64,000 nt of DNA from Flavobacteriales bacterium (lineage in GTDB: Bacteria; Bacteroidota; Bacteroidia; Flavobacteriales_F; PHOS-HE28), in assembly GCA_016712535.1 (NCBI GenBank), contig JADJQW010000002.1, positions 1 through 64,000 of the forward strand. Direction: 5' to 3'. The notes beneath the pieces were generated by a model. That model did not search any database and was not told the DNA's origin. It saw only the letters and a program-made list of their open reading frames with translations. This document shows, piece by piece, positions 8,501 through 17,700 of this stretch (its first letter is position 1; every line of letters begins with the position of its first letter). Both the position numbers and the translations under genes were made by a program.

Positions 8501-9245
8501 CTTTGCAACAGCTGGGTTCATACCTGATGGCGGAGAGTTCTTCTGTGCTTCAGAAGTAGAAAAGATGTCCAAGTCGAAGCTGAACGTGGTAAACCCCGAC
8601 GACATCATTTCGAAGTACGGTGCCGACACGCTTCGCCTCTACGAGATGTTCCTCGGCCCCCTGGAGCAGAGCAAGCCGTGGGATACCAACGGCATTGAAG
8701 GCACCTTCCGCTTCCTGCGGAAATTCTGGAATCTCTTCCATCTTGCAGGTGATGCATTCGGCGTTACCGACAATGCTCCCACCAAACCCGAACTGAAGGT
8801 CCTGCATGCCACGCTGAAGAAGATCACCGAGGACATCGAGAAGATGAGCTTCAACACCAGCGTGGCGCAATTCATGATCGCCGCGAACGAGCTGGGCGCG
8901 CTCAAATGCAACAAGCGCGCGGTGCTGGAGCCGCTGGTGATCGCCTTGGCGCCCTTCGCGCCGCACATCGCAGAGGAATTGTGGGAGAAGCTCGGCCATA
9001 CCGACAGCGTAACAGGGGCAAAATGGCCCCAATGGGATGCCCAGCACTTGGTGGAGGACAGCTTCAGCTACCCCATCAGTTTCAATGGAAAAACGAGGCT
9101 ACAACTCGAATTCCCCATCGGGCTGAGCAAGGAAGAGGTGGAGGCCCAGGTACTCGCGAATCCGGAGGTGCAGGCCAAGCTGGGAGGTCAGCCGCCGAAG
9201 AAGGTGATCGTGGTGCCCAAGCGGATCGTGAACATCGTGGTGTAG
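5517..9245 (+). CDS. leuS: Leucyl-tRNA synthetase with three in-frame insertions
   Basis: Charges tRNA-Leu with leucine and edits misacylated products. The HVGH class-I signature is at residues 48-51, the editing-domain motif TTRPDTLFG follows near 511, the catalytic-domain block GWAGSSWYFLRYMDP near 752, and KMSKS at 1016-1020. The protein has 1242 residues; Bacteroidota LeuRS normally has a little over 900. The excess lies in three blocks that interrupt otherwise conserved text: residues 105-139 (35 aa), 332-507 (176 aa, DUF559-like) and about 835-951 (117 aa, PD-(D/E)XK-like). Removing them leaves 914 residues and restores contiguous family sequence on each side. The frame is intact throughout, so the enzyme is probably functional with the additions. 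The ATG at 5517 opens a canonical N-terminus; the open frame upstream overlaps ftsX and is not used. Confidence 0.96.
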   Translation: MAYEHNEIEKKWRAEWAKRGTYRVENDASRPKYYVLDMFPYPSGAGLHVGHPLGYIASDIVARYKRHCGFNVLHPMGYDSFGLPAEQYAIQTGQHPAKTTEVNIDGCLDDEGNILPKYLNSDGSIKKEALNSSGEVIRGYKRQLDAIGFSFDWSREVRTSDPSFYKWTQWIFLQLFDSWYDHEAQKAKPIHTLVVRFGHQGWQPSDPCALTGDVEEELGAFSADEWKAYDERTKQRILQHFRLAYLSEAWVNWCPALGTVLANDEVKDGVSERGGHPVERKRMPQWSMRITAYAQRLLSGLDTLDWSESIKEAQRNWIGRSEGALVRFKLKSNLTPNPSPEERGTAHFDQDESDSGAISRFRETANPFIWSKLVAHAKEMRHNPTEAENKLWQAIRGNATSGRIRRQHIIDKYIVDFVSLRKQLVIEVDGDIHDLQIEEDALRTLALGEKGFKVIRFRNEEVLSDVFEVKRRIQAELDSRPDFSASADDKTEEEYSSPLPGRGVGGEAIEVFTTRPDTLFGVTFVTLAPEHELVEVITPANRRDEVMAYVTMAKNRSERERMTEVKRVSGVFTGATCIHPFTGQEVPVWVGDYVLGGYGTGAVMAVPGGDQRDWNFATHFNLPIIAVTEGADISKEADERKDATISSEGFLRGLKVPDAIKRAIDELEKRGAGERRINFRLRDAAFGRQRYWGEPIPIYYKDGVPYALPESELPLKLPEVDKFLPTEDGEPPLARAANWNYQGHPLETTTMPGWAGSSWYFLRYMDPKNEGRFASPEALNYWQQVDLYVGGSEHATGHLLYFRFWTKFLHDRGWINFDEPAKKLVNQGMIQGRSSIAQMIVDREDWGILEHTLGADGWKIMYEPKGNETVRPDLMLTSPEGVNVILETKALIEGAEGRLAAKRRIERFTENMSNTVAVVVTLGEAVVNLDSVINRIREAAATRTSVVSDEEYSWPLLISAGTDAREFRTIATHVDVNLVVNDVLNKDMFRRSNPSFATAGFIPDGGEFFCASEVEKMSKSKLNVVNPDDIISKYGADTLRLYEMFLGPLEQSKPWDTNGIEGTFRFLRKFWNLFHLAGDAFGVTDNAPTKPELKVLHATLKKITEDIEKMSFNTSVAQFMIAANELGALKCNKRAVLEPLVIALAPFAPHIAEELWEKLGHTDSVTGAKWPQWDAQHLVEDSFSYPISFNGKTRLQLEFPIGLSKEEVEAQVLANPEVQAKLGGQPPKKVIVVPKRIVNIVV
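5829..5933 (+). other. Insertion 1 in leuS: 35 codons, no recognised domain
   Basis: Between TTEVNI and YKRQLDAIGFSFDW, adjacent in ordinary Bacteroidota LeuRS, lie 35 extra codons (residues 105-139) of polar sequence rich in Gly, Asn, Asp and Ser. The codons use more A/T than the flanks (for example ATA, TTG, AAC-rich runs). It looks like a small acquired loop; no function is visible. Confidence 0.7.
6510..7037 (+). mobile_element. Insertion 2 in leuS: DUF559-type endonuclease domain bounded by inverted repeats
   Basis: 176 codons (residues 332-507) interrupt the segment just before the editing domain (VRFKLK / EVFTTRPDTLFG). The core, about residues 365-478, has the DUF559 (Vsr/PD-(D/E)XK-related) pattern: NPTEAENKLWQAIR, then RRQHIIDKYIVDFVS, LVIEVDGDIHD (acidic catalytic-type residues) and FKVIRFRNEEVL. 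Near-identical 34-bp inverted repeats sit at both ends and are translated in frame (LTPNPSPEERG and SPLPGRGVGGEA). Codon use is more A/T-rich than in the host gene. I read it as an in-frame nuclease-bearing element resembling REP-type palindromic peptides; mobility is inferred, not shown. Confidence 0.8.
6515..6548 (+). repeat. Left inverted repeat of the DUF559 insertion
   Basis: 34 bp that match the reverse complement of 7005-7038 with about three mismatches. The inner part is itself palindromic (CCCCTCTCCCGAGGAGAGGGG-like), so the transcript could form a hairpin inside leuS. It is translated as LTPNPSPEERG. Confidence 0.85.
7005..7038 (-). repeat. Right inverted repeat of the DUF559 insertion
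   Basis: 34-bp partner of 6515-6548 in opposite orientation, with an internal palindrome around CTCCCCGGGAG. It is translated as SPLPGRGVGGE and ends where normal LeuRS sequence resumes. Confidence 0.85.
8019..8369 (+). mobile_element. Insertion 3 in leuS: PD-(D/E)XK-like nuclease domain
   Basis: About 117 codons (residues 835-951) separate NQGMIQGRS from ATHVDVNLVVNDVL, close together in ordinary LeuRS, shortly before KMSKS. The block contains RPDLML (Pro872, Asp873) followed 12 residues later by VILETKA (Glu887, Lys889), the spacing of a PD-(D/E)XK catalytic core. Helical segments follow, and it ends in SDEE. Base use is visibly more A/T-rich than in the flanks. No inverted repeats were found at its ends, unlike insertion 2. 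The nuclease assignment rests on the motif alone. Confidence 0.6.
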
Positions 9246-9253
9246 CGCATGCC

Positions 9254-9324
9254 ACTAGCTCCTAGCCCCAAGCTACTAGCCCGCCTTCGGCGGAAGCCGG
9301 CTAGAGGCTCGTGGCTAGGAGCGA
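9254..9324. repeat. CTAG-rich palindromic element between leuS and the DUF3108 gene
   Basis: A 71-bp stretch starts 8 bp after the leuS stop. GCTCCTAGCC (9258-9267) pairs perfectly with GGCTAGGAGC (9313-9322), and a nested stem-loop around CGCCTTCGGCG lies inside. The tetramer CTAG, usually scarce in bacteria, occurs five times. It could terminate leuS transcription or be a dispersed intergenic repeat; there is no T-run. Confidence 0.5.
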
Positions 9325-9371
9325 GCAGCTGCACTCGTACCGATCGGCACCCGCTTTGCGTTCCTGAGGGC

Positions 9372-10196
9372 ATGGCACGCACTTCCACCTTCCTGCTCGC
9401 GGGCATCGGCCTCTTCACCATGGCCTTCGCCCAGAGTGATCGCCCAACCGAACCGAACACGCTCCCGGCTCCCTCGAGCACGCCGTACCGCAGCATCAGC
9501 CACAATGCCTTCAAGCCCGGCGAGAAGCTCACCTACGTCGTTCACTACGGCTGGATGAATGCTGGCGAAGCGGTTGTGGAATTGCGTGAGTCGGAGCAGC
9601 CCATCATGGGACGCAAGGTGCTGCGCGCGGTGGGCCGCGGCCGGAGCCTCGGCGCCTTCAACGCCTTCTACAAGGTCGATGACTATTACGAGAGCCAGAT
9701 CGATTCCGAGGGCGTGTTCCCGTGGATGTTCCAGCGCCGCGTGAGCGAGGGCGGCTACGAGTTCTCACAGGACTACTTCTACCGCCAGCACAAGAACGAG
9801 GTGACCACGCAGAAGCAGCAAACGCATGCGGTGCCACCCAGCGTGCAAGACATGCTCAGCGCCTTCTACTACGCGCGCACCATTGACTTCAGCAACGCCA
9901 ATCCCGGCGATGTGTACACCATCCAGACCTTCCTCGATGACGAGCTCTGGCCCTTGCAGATGAAGTTCATCGGCAGGGAGACGATCAAATTGCGGAACGG
10001 GAAGTACCGCTGCATGAAGTTCCAGCCCGTGGTGCAGGAGGGCCGCGTGTTCAAGACCAACGACGACCTCAACGTGTGGATCACCGACGACGGCAACAAG
10101 ATCCCCGTGCTCGCGCAGGCCAAGGTGCTCGTGGGCTCGATCAAGATGGAGCTGAGCCAGTACGAAGGGCTGAGCCATCCGATCGCGAAGCACTAG
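9372..10196 (+). CDS. DUF3108 periplasmic/secreted protein
   Basis: 274 residues from the ATG at 9372, chosen because it opens a clean signal peptide (MARTSTFLLAGIGLFTMAFAQ); the frame upstream runs through the palindrome and is not protein-like. The mature protein begins with a Pro/Ser-rich linker and then FKPGEKLTYVVHYGWMNAGEA, the hallmark start of DUF3108. The rest is beta-rich, with KVDDYYESQIDSEGVFPWMF and NVWITDDGNKIPVLAQAKV, also typical. Members are found in the envelope of many Gram-negative bacteria; the molecular function is unknown to me. It is a single-gene unit downstream of leuS. Confidence 0.85.
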   Translation: MARTSTFLLAGIGLFTMAFAQSDRPTEPNTLPAPSSTPYRSISHNAFKPGEKLTYVVHYGWMNAGEAVVELRESEQPIMGRKVLRAVGRGRSLGAFNAFYKVDDYYESQIDSEGVFPWMFQRRVSEGGYEFSQDYFYRQHKNEVTTQKQQTHAVPPSVQDMLSAFYYARTIDFSNANPGDVYTIQTFLDDELWPLQMKFIGRETIKLRNGKYRCMKFQPVVQEGRVFKTNDDLNVWITDDGNKIPVLAQAKVLVGSIKMELSQYEGLSHPIAKH

Positions 10197-10564
10197 GATC
10201 GTTTTGGTCGCGATCTGATCGCGAAGCAGGAATGGCCTGCCAGCCCGGGGCGATCACGCGGCTACCATCCCGAAGGCCAGCATCAGCATAAAGGACAAAC
10301 CCTCTGGTGCTGGTCCTATTTGAGCAGGTGCTCATGTGACCCGGCACCGCCGGATATCCGCCCTTCCGCGCCCGGCAGTCCGCGCGTGCGTTCAGATCCG
10401 TTGCCAAACGAATGGTTCGCGGCTGGTTGTGAATGCACCCGGTGACCGGGATCGGATGACTTGCGATACCCATGAGCGCAGTGATATTCGACACAGTGCA
10501 TTCGGACGGGATCACTCAATTTGCCGGCCCCACAGGCCTTGCCCGTCGGATTCACAATGATGCC
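10197..10564. other. Intergenic region before the metalloprotease gene, no gene seen
   Basis: 368 bp with no convincing coding frame. TCAATTTG at 10516-10523 resembles a -7 element, but no -33 TTG lies at the expected distance. GATCGCGAAGCA occurs twice (end of the DUF3108 gene and about 10217). Nothing else stands out. Confidence 0.4.
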
Positions 10565-13500
10565 ATGAAATCACTTGCACTCGCCCTTTCGCTGCTCACC
10601 GCCTTCACCGCCACCGCCCAGAGTCGTTTCTGGAGCGAATTGCCCGCCGCACGTGCTGGCCAGATGCCCGGTGAACGGCGCATCGTGCCTGATCGGGCAC
10701 GAACGCTCAGTCTCGATGCCGAAGGACTGCGATTGTTCCTCGCCACGGTCCCTGTCGGTTCGCTCGAGCAGGTGGGCAGTTCCTCGCATCTTTTGGAATT
10801 GCCCATGCCCGGCGGGGGCTTCGCGGGATTCCGATTCCTGGAGGTTCCGGTGATGCACCCCGACCTGCAGGCTCGGTACCCCATGATCCGCACGTATACC
10901 GGAGTTGGGCTCGAGGACGGCGCGCTGCTGAAAATGGACCTTACCCCGCATGGCTTGCACGCCATGGTGCTCACGCCAAGTTCCGACGACTGGTTCATCG
11001 ACCCCCTCATTCACGGCGATGCCGCCCACTACCAGAGCTACTTCAAACGCGACTTCCGCAAACAACTGCCCGCCGACTTCGAGGCCTGCCACTATGACCA
11101 GGTGAACGACATCGACGCCGCACAGAAGCAGTCGCGCGAATGGATCGCTCAGATGGGCGTCAATCGCGTGGGCGATTGCCAGCTGCGTCGCTACGACCTG
11201 GCTTTGGCCTGCACCGGCGAGTACGCGAATTTCCACGGCAGCAACACCACTAACAACAACAAGAGCTTCGCCGCAGCTGCCATGGCCACCTCGCTCAACC
11301 GGGTGAACGGCATTTATGAGAGGGACGCTACGCTCACCATGTTGCTCGTCGCGAACAATGATGCCATCATCTACCTCAACGCCGCCACAGACCCGTACAC
11401 CAACAGCAATGGCGGAACCATGCTGGGCGAGAACATCAGCACCTGCAACAGCGTGATCGGCTCGGCCAACTACGACATCGGGCACGTGTTCAGTACCGGG
11501 GGCGGCGGCGTGGCCTACCTGAACAGTCCTTGCACCAGCAACAAGGCGGGGGGCGTCACAGGCTCCGGCGCACCGGTGGGCGACCCCTTCGACATCGACT
11601 ATGTAGCGCACGAGATGGGGCACCAGTATGGCGGCAATCACAGCCAGAACAACAATTGCAACCGCGCCGCCAGCGCTGCCGTGGAGGTGGGCAGCGGCAT
11701 CACGATCATGGGCTACGCCGGCATCTGTTCGCCCGATGTGGCCAGCAACAGCATCGCCATGTTCGGCGGCTACAGCATGCAGGAGATCGCCGCCAACATC
11801 ACCACCGGCGCCAGCAGCGGCTGCCCAACCACCACCGCGCTCGCCAACGCCCAGCCCACCGCGAATGCCGGCGTGGACCGTGTGATCCCGCGCTCCACGC
11901 CCTTCATCCTCACGGGCAGCGCAACCGACGCCAATCCTGGCAACGTGCTCAGCTATAGCTGGGAGCAAATGGACAACGCCGTGGCCACACAACCGCCCGC
12001 GGCTACCAACACGGGCGGCCCGGCCTGGGTGCCCTTGTTGCCGCAAGGCACGCCTGTGCGCTACATGCCCAACCTGCCAGCGGTGATCGCCAACACCACG
12101 CCCACTTGGGAGGTGCTCAGCAGCGTGGCGCGCACATACAATTTCCGCTTCACCGTGCGCGACAATGCCGTGGGCGGTGGCTGCGCGAAGCAGGATAACA
12201 TGGTGGTGACGGTGAACGGAACGGCCGGGCCCTTCGTGGTCACCGCGCCCAATACGGCCGTGGCCTGGACGGCGCTCACTTCGGCAACGGTGACTTGGAA
12301 CGTGGCCGGCACCAACGTCTCGCCGGTGAGTTGCGCGAACGTCGACATCCTGTTGAGCACCGATGGCGGCCTCACTTATCCCATCACCCTGGCCACCGCC
12401 ACGCCCAACGATGGCAGCCAGACGATCACCGTGCCCAGCAACCCCACGACCACTGCACGCGTGATGGTGCGCGCCAACGGCAACATCTTCTACGACATCA
12501 GCAACACCAACTTCACGATCACCGTGCCCGCCACGCCAGACTATTCGTTGAGCGTGTCGAGCGCTACGGCCAACGCGTGCCAACCCGCCAACACCACCTA
12601 TGCGGTGCAGGTCGGCAGCATCCTCGGTTACAGCAGTGCGGTCACGCTGGGCACCGCGGGTCTCGCGTCGGGCCTGAGCGCATCGTTCAGCCCCAACCCG
12701 GTAACGCCCGGTGGCAGCAGCACGCTCACCATCAACGGCACCGGCAGCGTGGCGCCGGGCACCTACAACTTCACGCTCACCGCCACCAGCGCCAGCGGCA
12801 ACAAGAACCTGGCGCTCACGCTTGAGGTGATCGCCTCGGCCGGCACCGTCACCTTGGCATCGCCGGCCAATGGCGCATCGGGCGTGGGCGGCGGCACGCC
12901 TTTGACATGGAATGTGGATCCCAATGCGGCATTGTATGCCATCCAGATCGCCACCGATGCGGGCATGACCAACATCGTGGAGACCGGCAACGGACTCACC
13001 GCCACCAGCTACAACACGGCGGTGGCCACGCAGCCGCTCACCACCTATTACTGGCGTGTGCAATCGAGCAACCCCTGCGGCTTCGGTTCGCCATCGGCCA
13101 TCTGGTCATACACCACCAGCGATTGCCAGCCGGTGGCCATCCGCATCGTGCTGGACCGTTACGGCGCGGAGACCACTTGGAACCTGCAGAGCAGCGGAGG
13201 CAATGTGGTGGCCAGCGGCGGACCCTACACCAACCAAGCCGCCAACGGCACGTACCCGCAACCCGACGTGAACCTGTGCCTTCCATCAGGCTGCTATACG
13301 CTCACGGTGAACGACAGCTTCGGCGACGGGCTGTGCTGCAGCTTCGGCAGCGGGTACATCGCTGTGCTGGAAGCCAGCGGCGTACCGCTGGCTTCGGCCT
13401 CCACCTTCACCAGCACCATCGCTTCGAACTTCTGCATCGGCACGCCGTGCATCGGCGCACTGCCGTACAGCGAGAACTTCACCGGGGGCCTGGGCGCCTG

Positions 13501-14692
13501 GGTGCAAGGAGTCACGGATTTCTTCAACTGGACCCTGCAGAGCGGCAGCACGCCCACCAGCAACACCGGCCCGACAGGCGACCACACCAGCGGAACCGGC
13601 AACTACCTCTTCACCGAATCGAGCAGCCCCAACAACCCCAGCCGCGCAGCCGAGCTCTTCAGCCCGTGCATCGACCTGGAGCCTTACGCCAACGCCGAGC
13701 TCACCTTCTGGTTCCACTTATGGGGCGCGACCATGGGCACCTTGAACGTGGATGTCTGGAACGGTGCGACCTGGACGCAGGCAGCTTGGAGCCGCACCGG
13801 CAACCAGGGCAACAGCTGGCAGCAGGGTACGCTTTCACTGAACCCTTGGCTTGGCCAGGCCATCCGCATCCGATTCCGCGGAATCACGGGCTCAGGCTCC
13901 ACCAGTGACATGGCCATCGACGATATCCTGGTCACCGGCAGCAGCGAGGTGCAGGTGGCCGCACGCGTAGCACTCGAAGGCCCTTATGACCCGGGCACCG
14001 GCTTGATGCGCGACAACCTGCGCGTGCTTCCTTCCTTCCCGCTCACTGAGCCATTCACCGCCCTGGGCTATGCGCACGTGAGCGGTGGCGGCGAAGCGGT
14101 GGCTGCGCCGGTGCTCGCCACCAGCGGAAATAACGCCATCGTCGATTGGGCGGTGGTGGAGCTGCGCAGCAGCAGCGGGCCGACGACGGTGATGGCCACG
14201 CGCAGTGCCCTGGTGCAGCGCGATGGCGATGTGGTGGCCAGCGATGGCCTCAACCCGGTGAGCTTTCCTGTGGCTCCGGGCGATTACCATGTGGCAATCC
14301 GCCACCGCAATCACTTGGGCGCGATGACGGCAATCCCTGTAGCCCTAAGCACTGCCGCCACCACGGTCGATTTCCGGCTGGCCAGCTTGGCCACTTATGG
14401 CACCGAGGCGCGCAAGACCATCACCGGCGCATTCCCGGCAGAGGCCTTGTGGGCGGGCGACGTGACCTTCAACAGCATGCTGCAGTACGTGGGCACCGGC
14501 AACGACCGCGACCCCATCCTGGTGCGGATCGGCGGCAGTGTCCCCACCAACACGGTGAGCGGATATCTCCCGGAAGACGTGACCCTTGACGGCACCGTGC
14601 GCTACGTGGGCGATGGCAACGACCGCGACCCGATCCTGGTGAACATCGGCGGCAGCCTGCCCACGAACACGCGGGTGGAACAACTGCCCTAA
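10565..14692 (+). CDS. Secreted reprolysin-like zinc metalloprotease with MAM-like and dockerin-like C-terminal regions
   Basis: 1375 residues; the ATG at 10565 opens the signal peptide MKSLALALSLLTAFTATAQ. A propeptide-like region precedes a metzincin catalytic domain with VAHEMGHQYGGNH (zinc ligands starting at His349, HExxHxxGxxH) and the Met-turn ITIMGYAGIC. Then come Ig/PKD-like and fibronectin-like beta domains, a jelly-roll segment resembling MAM or choice-of-anchor domains (LPYSENFTGGLGAW ... MAIDDILV), and a C-terminus with two imperfect copies of a calcium-loop-like unit (GNDRDPILV.IGGS.PTNT), one with EDVTLDG. The tail is not the usual T9SS type A domain and may be another sorting or attachment tail. 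Likely an extracellular protease acting on large polymers; the substrate is unknown. Confidence 0.9.
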   Translation: MKSLALALSLLTAFTATAQSRFWSELPAARAGQMPGERRIVPDRARTLSLDAEGLRLFLATVPVGSLEQVGSSSHLLELPMPGGGFAGFRFLEVPVMHPDLQARYPMIRTYTGVGLEDGALLKMDLTPHGLHAMVLTPSSDDWFIDPLIHGDAAHYQSYFKRDFRKQLPADFEACHYDQVNDIDAAQKQSREWIAQMGVNRVGDCQLRRYDLALACTGEYANFHGSNTTNNNKSFAAAAMATSLNRVNGIYERDATLTMLLVANNDAIIYLNAATDPYTNSNGGTMLGENISTCNSVIGSANYDIGHVFSTGGGGVAYLNSPCTSNKAGGVTGSGAPVGDPFDIDYVAHEMGHQYGGNHSQNNNCNRAASAAVEVGSGITIMGYAGICSPDVASNSIAMFGGYSMQEIAANITTGASSGCPTTTALANAQPTANAGVDRVIPRSTPFILTGSATDANPGNVLSYSWEQMDNAVATQPPAATNTGGPAWVPLLPQGTPVRYMPNLPAVIANTTPTWEVLSSVARTYNFRFTVRDNAVGGGCAKQDNMVVTVNGTAGPFVVTAPNTAVAWTALTSATVTWNVAGTNVSPVSCANVDILLSTDGGLTYPITLATATPNDGSQTITVPSNPTTTARVMVRANGNIFYDISNTNFTITVPATPDYSLSVSSATANACQPANTTYAVQVGSILGYSSAVTLGTAGLASGLSASFSPNPVTPGGSSTLTINGTGSVAPGTYNFTLTATSASGNKNLALTLEVIASAGTVTLASPANGASGVGGGTPLTWNVDPNAALYAIQIATDAGMTNIVETGNGLTATSYNTAVATQPLTTYYWRVQSSNPCGFGSPSAIWSYTTSDCQPVAIRIVLDRYGAETTWNLQSSGGNVVASGGPYTNQAANGTYPQPDVNLCLPSGCYTLTVNDSFGDGLCCSFGSGYIAVLEASGVPLASASTFTSTIASNFCIGTPCIGALPYSENFTGGLGAWVQGVTDFFNWTLQSGSTPTSNTGPTGDHTSGTGNYLFTESSSPNNPSRAAELFSPCIDLEPYANAELTFWFHLWGATMGTLNVDVWNGATWTQAAWSRTGNQGNSWQQGTLSLNPWLGQAIRIRFRGITGSGSTSDMAIDDILVTGSSEVQVAARVALEGPYDPGTGLMRDNLRVLPSFPLTEPFTALGYAHVSGGGEAVAAPVLATSGNNAIVDWAVVELRSSSGPTTVMATRSALVQRDGDVVASDGLNPVSFPVAPGDYHVAIRHRNHLGAMTAIPVALSTAATTVDFRLASLATYGTEARKTITGAFPAEALWAGDVTFNSMLQYVGTGNDRDPILVRIGGSVPTNTVSGYLPEDVTLDGTVRYVGDGNDRDPILVNIGGSLPTNTRVEQLP

Positions 14693-14708
14693 GCGGACTC
14701 GAAATGCA

Positions 14709-14738
14709 AGCGGCCCGTGCGTGAATGCACGGGCCGCT
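14709..14738. terminator. Bidirectional terminator between convergent genes
   Basis: Perfect 12-bp stem AGCGGCCCGTGC / GCACGGGCCGCT with a 6-nt loop, placed between the stop of the metalloprotease gene (plus) and the stop of the RND gene (minus). It lacks long T-runs, but location and symmetry support shared termination. Confidence 0.75.
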
Positions 14739-14754
14739 TCTGCTTGAGCGTGAT

Positions 14755-17700
14755 TCAAGCAGGTGAAGGCGAAATCTTCGTCGCCGCACCCTCATCCCCG
14801 CTCGTGGCTTGTTCGCGCACCGGCACCCACCGGTACAGAACCTTCGTGAGCAGCAGGAACATCACCGGCACGATCACCAGGGTGAGGAAGGTGGCGAAGA
14901 CGAGGCCGAAGATCACGGTCCAGCTCATCGGTCCCCAGAACACCGTGTTGTCGCCGCCGAGGGTGAACTGCGGATCGAGGTCAGTGAAGAGCGTGAAGAA
15001 GTTGATGTTGATGCCGATGGCCAGCGGGATGAGGCCCAGCACCGTGGTGATCGCGGTGAGCAGCACGGGGCGCAGCCGTCGCGCGCCGGCATCCTCGATG
15101 CTGCGCAGCACTTCGGCCATGGGCAGGCGCTGCTCCTGCGTAAGACCGAGCTCGGCCTTGCGACGGTTCTGCAGCAGCAGCATGAAATCAACGAGCACGA
15201 TGGCGTTGTTCACCACCACGCCTGCGAGCGAGATGATGCCCACCATGGTCATCATGATCACGAACTCCATGCGGAAGATGACCAGGCCCAGGAAGACGCC
15301 GATCAGCGAGAAGACCACGCTGCTCACGATGATTCCCGGTATGGCCGCGCTGTTGAACTGCGCCACGATGATGAGGAAGACGAGGAACACGGCGATCATG
15401 AGCGCGGTGCTCAAGAAGCTCATCTGCTTCTCCTGCTCCTTCAGCTCACCGGTGAATTCGTAGGTGAAGCGCGGGTCCTTCTGGTAGCCCTCGAAGGCGG
15501 CGATCACGTTCTTCACCACGGGGTCCTTCTGGAACTCATCGGTCACGTTGCTCTGCACCTGCACCATGCGCTTGAGGTCCTTGCGCTTCACGGCGCTGAA
15601 GGTGCTGGTGTAGGTAGGCGTGGCCAGCGCGCTGATGGGCACCTGGCGGATCTGGCCGTTGGTCTGGTCGCGGAACGTGACGCGCATGCCGGCGAGCACC
15701 TCGGGATCGTAGCGGTACTCGTCCTTCAGGCGGATGTTCACCGGGTAGTCGTCCTCCCCCTGCTTGTAGGTGCTCACCTCACGGCCATAGAGGCCGGTGC
15801 GCAGCGCGTCGCCGATGGCCCAGGTGCTCACGTTGTAGCGACGGGCCTTCGCGCGGTCGATCACGATCGGCATCTCGGGCTTGCCCAGCTCCACATCGAG
15901 CTTCAGTTCCTCCACCATGTCGATGTGCTGGTCCTTCAAGAAGGCGCGCACCTTCTCGCCCTCTTCGATCAGCGCGAGCACATCATCACCCTTGATCTCG
16001 AGGTTGATGGCCTTGCCCACCGGCGGACCGGCAGCGTCCTTGTCCACCACCACGGTCACGCCGGGAACGCCGCGCACGGCCTCGCGGATGGCTTCCATCA
16101 CGTCGAGTGAATTGATGCCTCGCCGCTCAGCGTACTTCACGAAGCTCACCTGTACGCGCGCCTTGTGCGGCGTGGCGTCGAAGCTGGGACCGGCCATGGG
16201 ATCGCTGGTGCCCTCGCCCACCTGGGCGATCACGCTGCTCACCATGAAGTTCCGCAGGCGCTGCGCGGTGCTTCCATCGGGCAGGGTGTCAATAACCGTG
16301 TCGTTGTACTTCGGGTCCGCGAGCACGTCGAACACCCTGCGCTCGATCTCACGCGTGGTGGCATCGGTGCTGTTGATGTCCGTGCCGATCGGTTTCTCGA
16401 TGAACACGTTCACATAGAGCGGCTGGTTCACCGGGAAGAAGAGGGTGTTGAGCGGGAAGATGGCGGTGAGCGCCATGGAGAAGAAGAGCAGGCCGATGGT
16501 GCCGATGAACATCCATCGTGGCCGCTTGCCCTGCAGGGCCCAGACGAGGAAGAGGCGGTAGCGCTCCTCCACGCGCGGCATAGTGACGTTCTGGAAGCGT
16601 ATGCTGGCCGGGTACAGCACGTAATGATTGAGGTAGCCGAAGAGGCCGAAGGCGAAGGCCAGGTTGCCGAGCGTGAACAGGAAGGTGTTGCCGCCGAAAT
16701 GACCGAGCAGGCTGAAGAGCAGGCCGAGGCCGGTCATCCATCCGCCCACCTTGAAGGTGAGGAAGCGCGAGGGCCCGTCCTGCTTCACCCGCATGTAGCG
16801 CGCGGCGAGCATGGGGTTGACGATGAGGCCCACGAAGAGCGACGAGGAGAGCACGACCATCAGCGTGATGGGCAGGAACTTCATGAACTCGCCCATGATG
16901 CCGGGCCACATCAGCAGGGGAATGAAAACCGCCACGGTGGTGGCCGTGCTGGAGATGATGGGCCATGCCACCTCCCCGATGCCATTCTTGGCGGCGCGGA
17001 TGGGGCTCTGCCCCTCGCTCATCAGGCGGTGCGTGTTCTCGATCACCACGATGCCGTTGTCCACGAGCATGCCCAAGGCGAGCACGAGGCTGAAGAGCAC
17101 CATCATGTTGAGGGTGTAGCCCATGGCATTGAGCACGATGAAGCTCAGCAGCATGCTCATGGGGATGGCGATGCCAACGAAAATGGCATTGCGCAGGCCG
17201 AGGAAGAACATGAGGATGCCCACCACCAGCAGCACGCCGAAGATGATGGAGTTCTCCAGCTCATCCACCTGCGTGCGGGTCTGGTCGCTCATGTCGCCGG
17301 TGATGGTGACGGTGAGGTCCTTGGGGAACACGTCCCGCTTGAAGCGGTCAAGCACGGCGTTGATGCTGTCGCTGGCCACGAGCAGATTGCGGCCGCTGCG
17401 CTTGATCACGTCGAGCATCACCACGGGCTGACCGAATTCGCGGGCGTAGCTGGTGGGCTCCACGAAGGTGAAGTCCACATCGGCGATGTCGCCCAGGCGC
17501 ACGATGTCGAGGTTCTCCTGCTTCACGATGATGCCGCGCACCTCGTCCATGCCGGTGAACTCGCCGTTCACGCTGATGGTGCGGCGCAGGCCATCCACCA
17601 GCACTTCGCCGCCGCTGATGCTCACGTTCTCCTGCTGCACGGCGCTGGCCACATCCTGGAAGCTGAGCTCGCGCGCCTCCATCTTGGGCAGGTCGAGGCT

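Noticed and set aside
10571..13063. An 830-codon minus-strand open frame inside the metalloprotease gene
   Set aside because: Antisense to a clear signal-peptide metzincin; composition (Gly/His/Ala/Arg) is that of a reverse-strand shadow.
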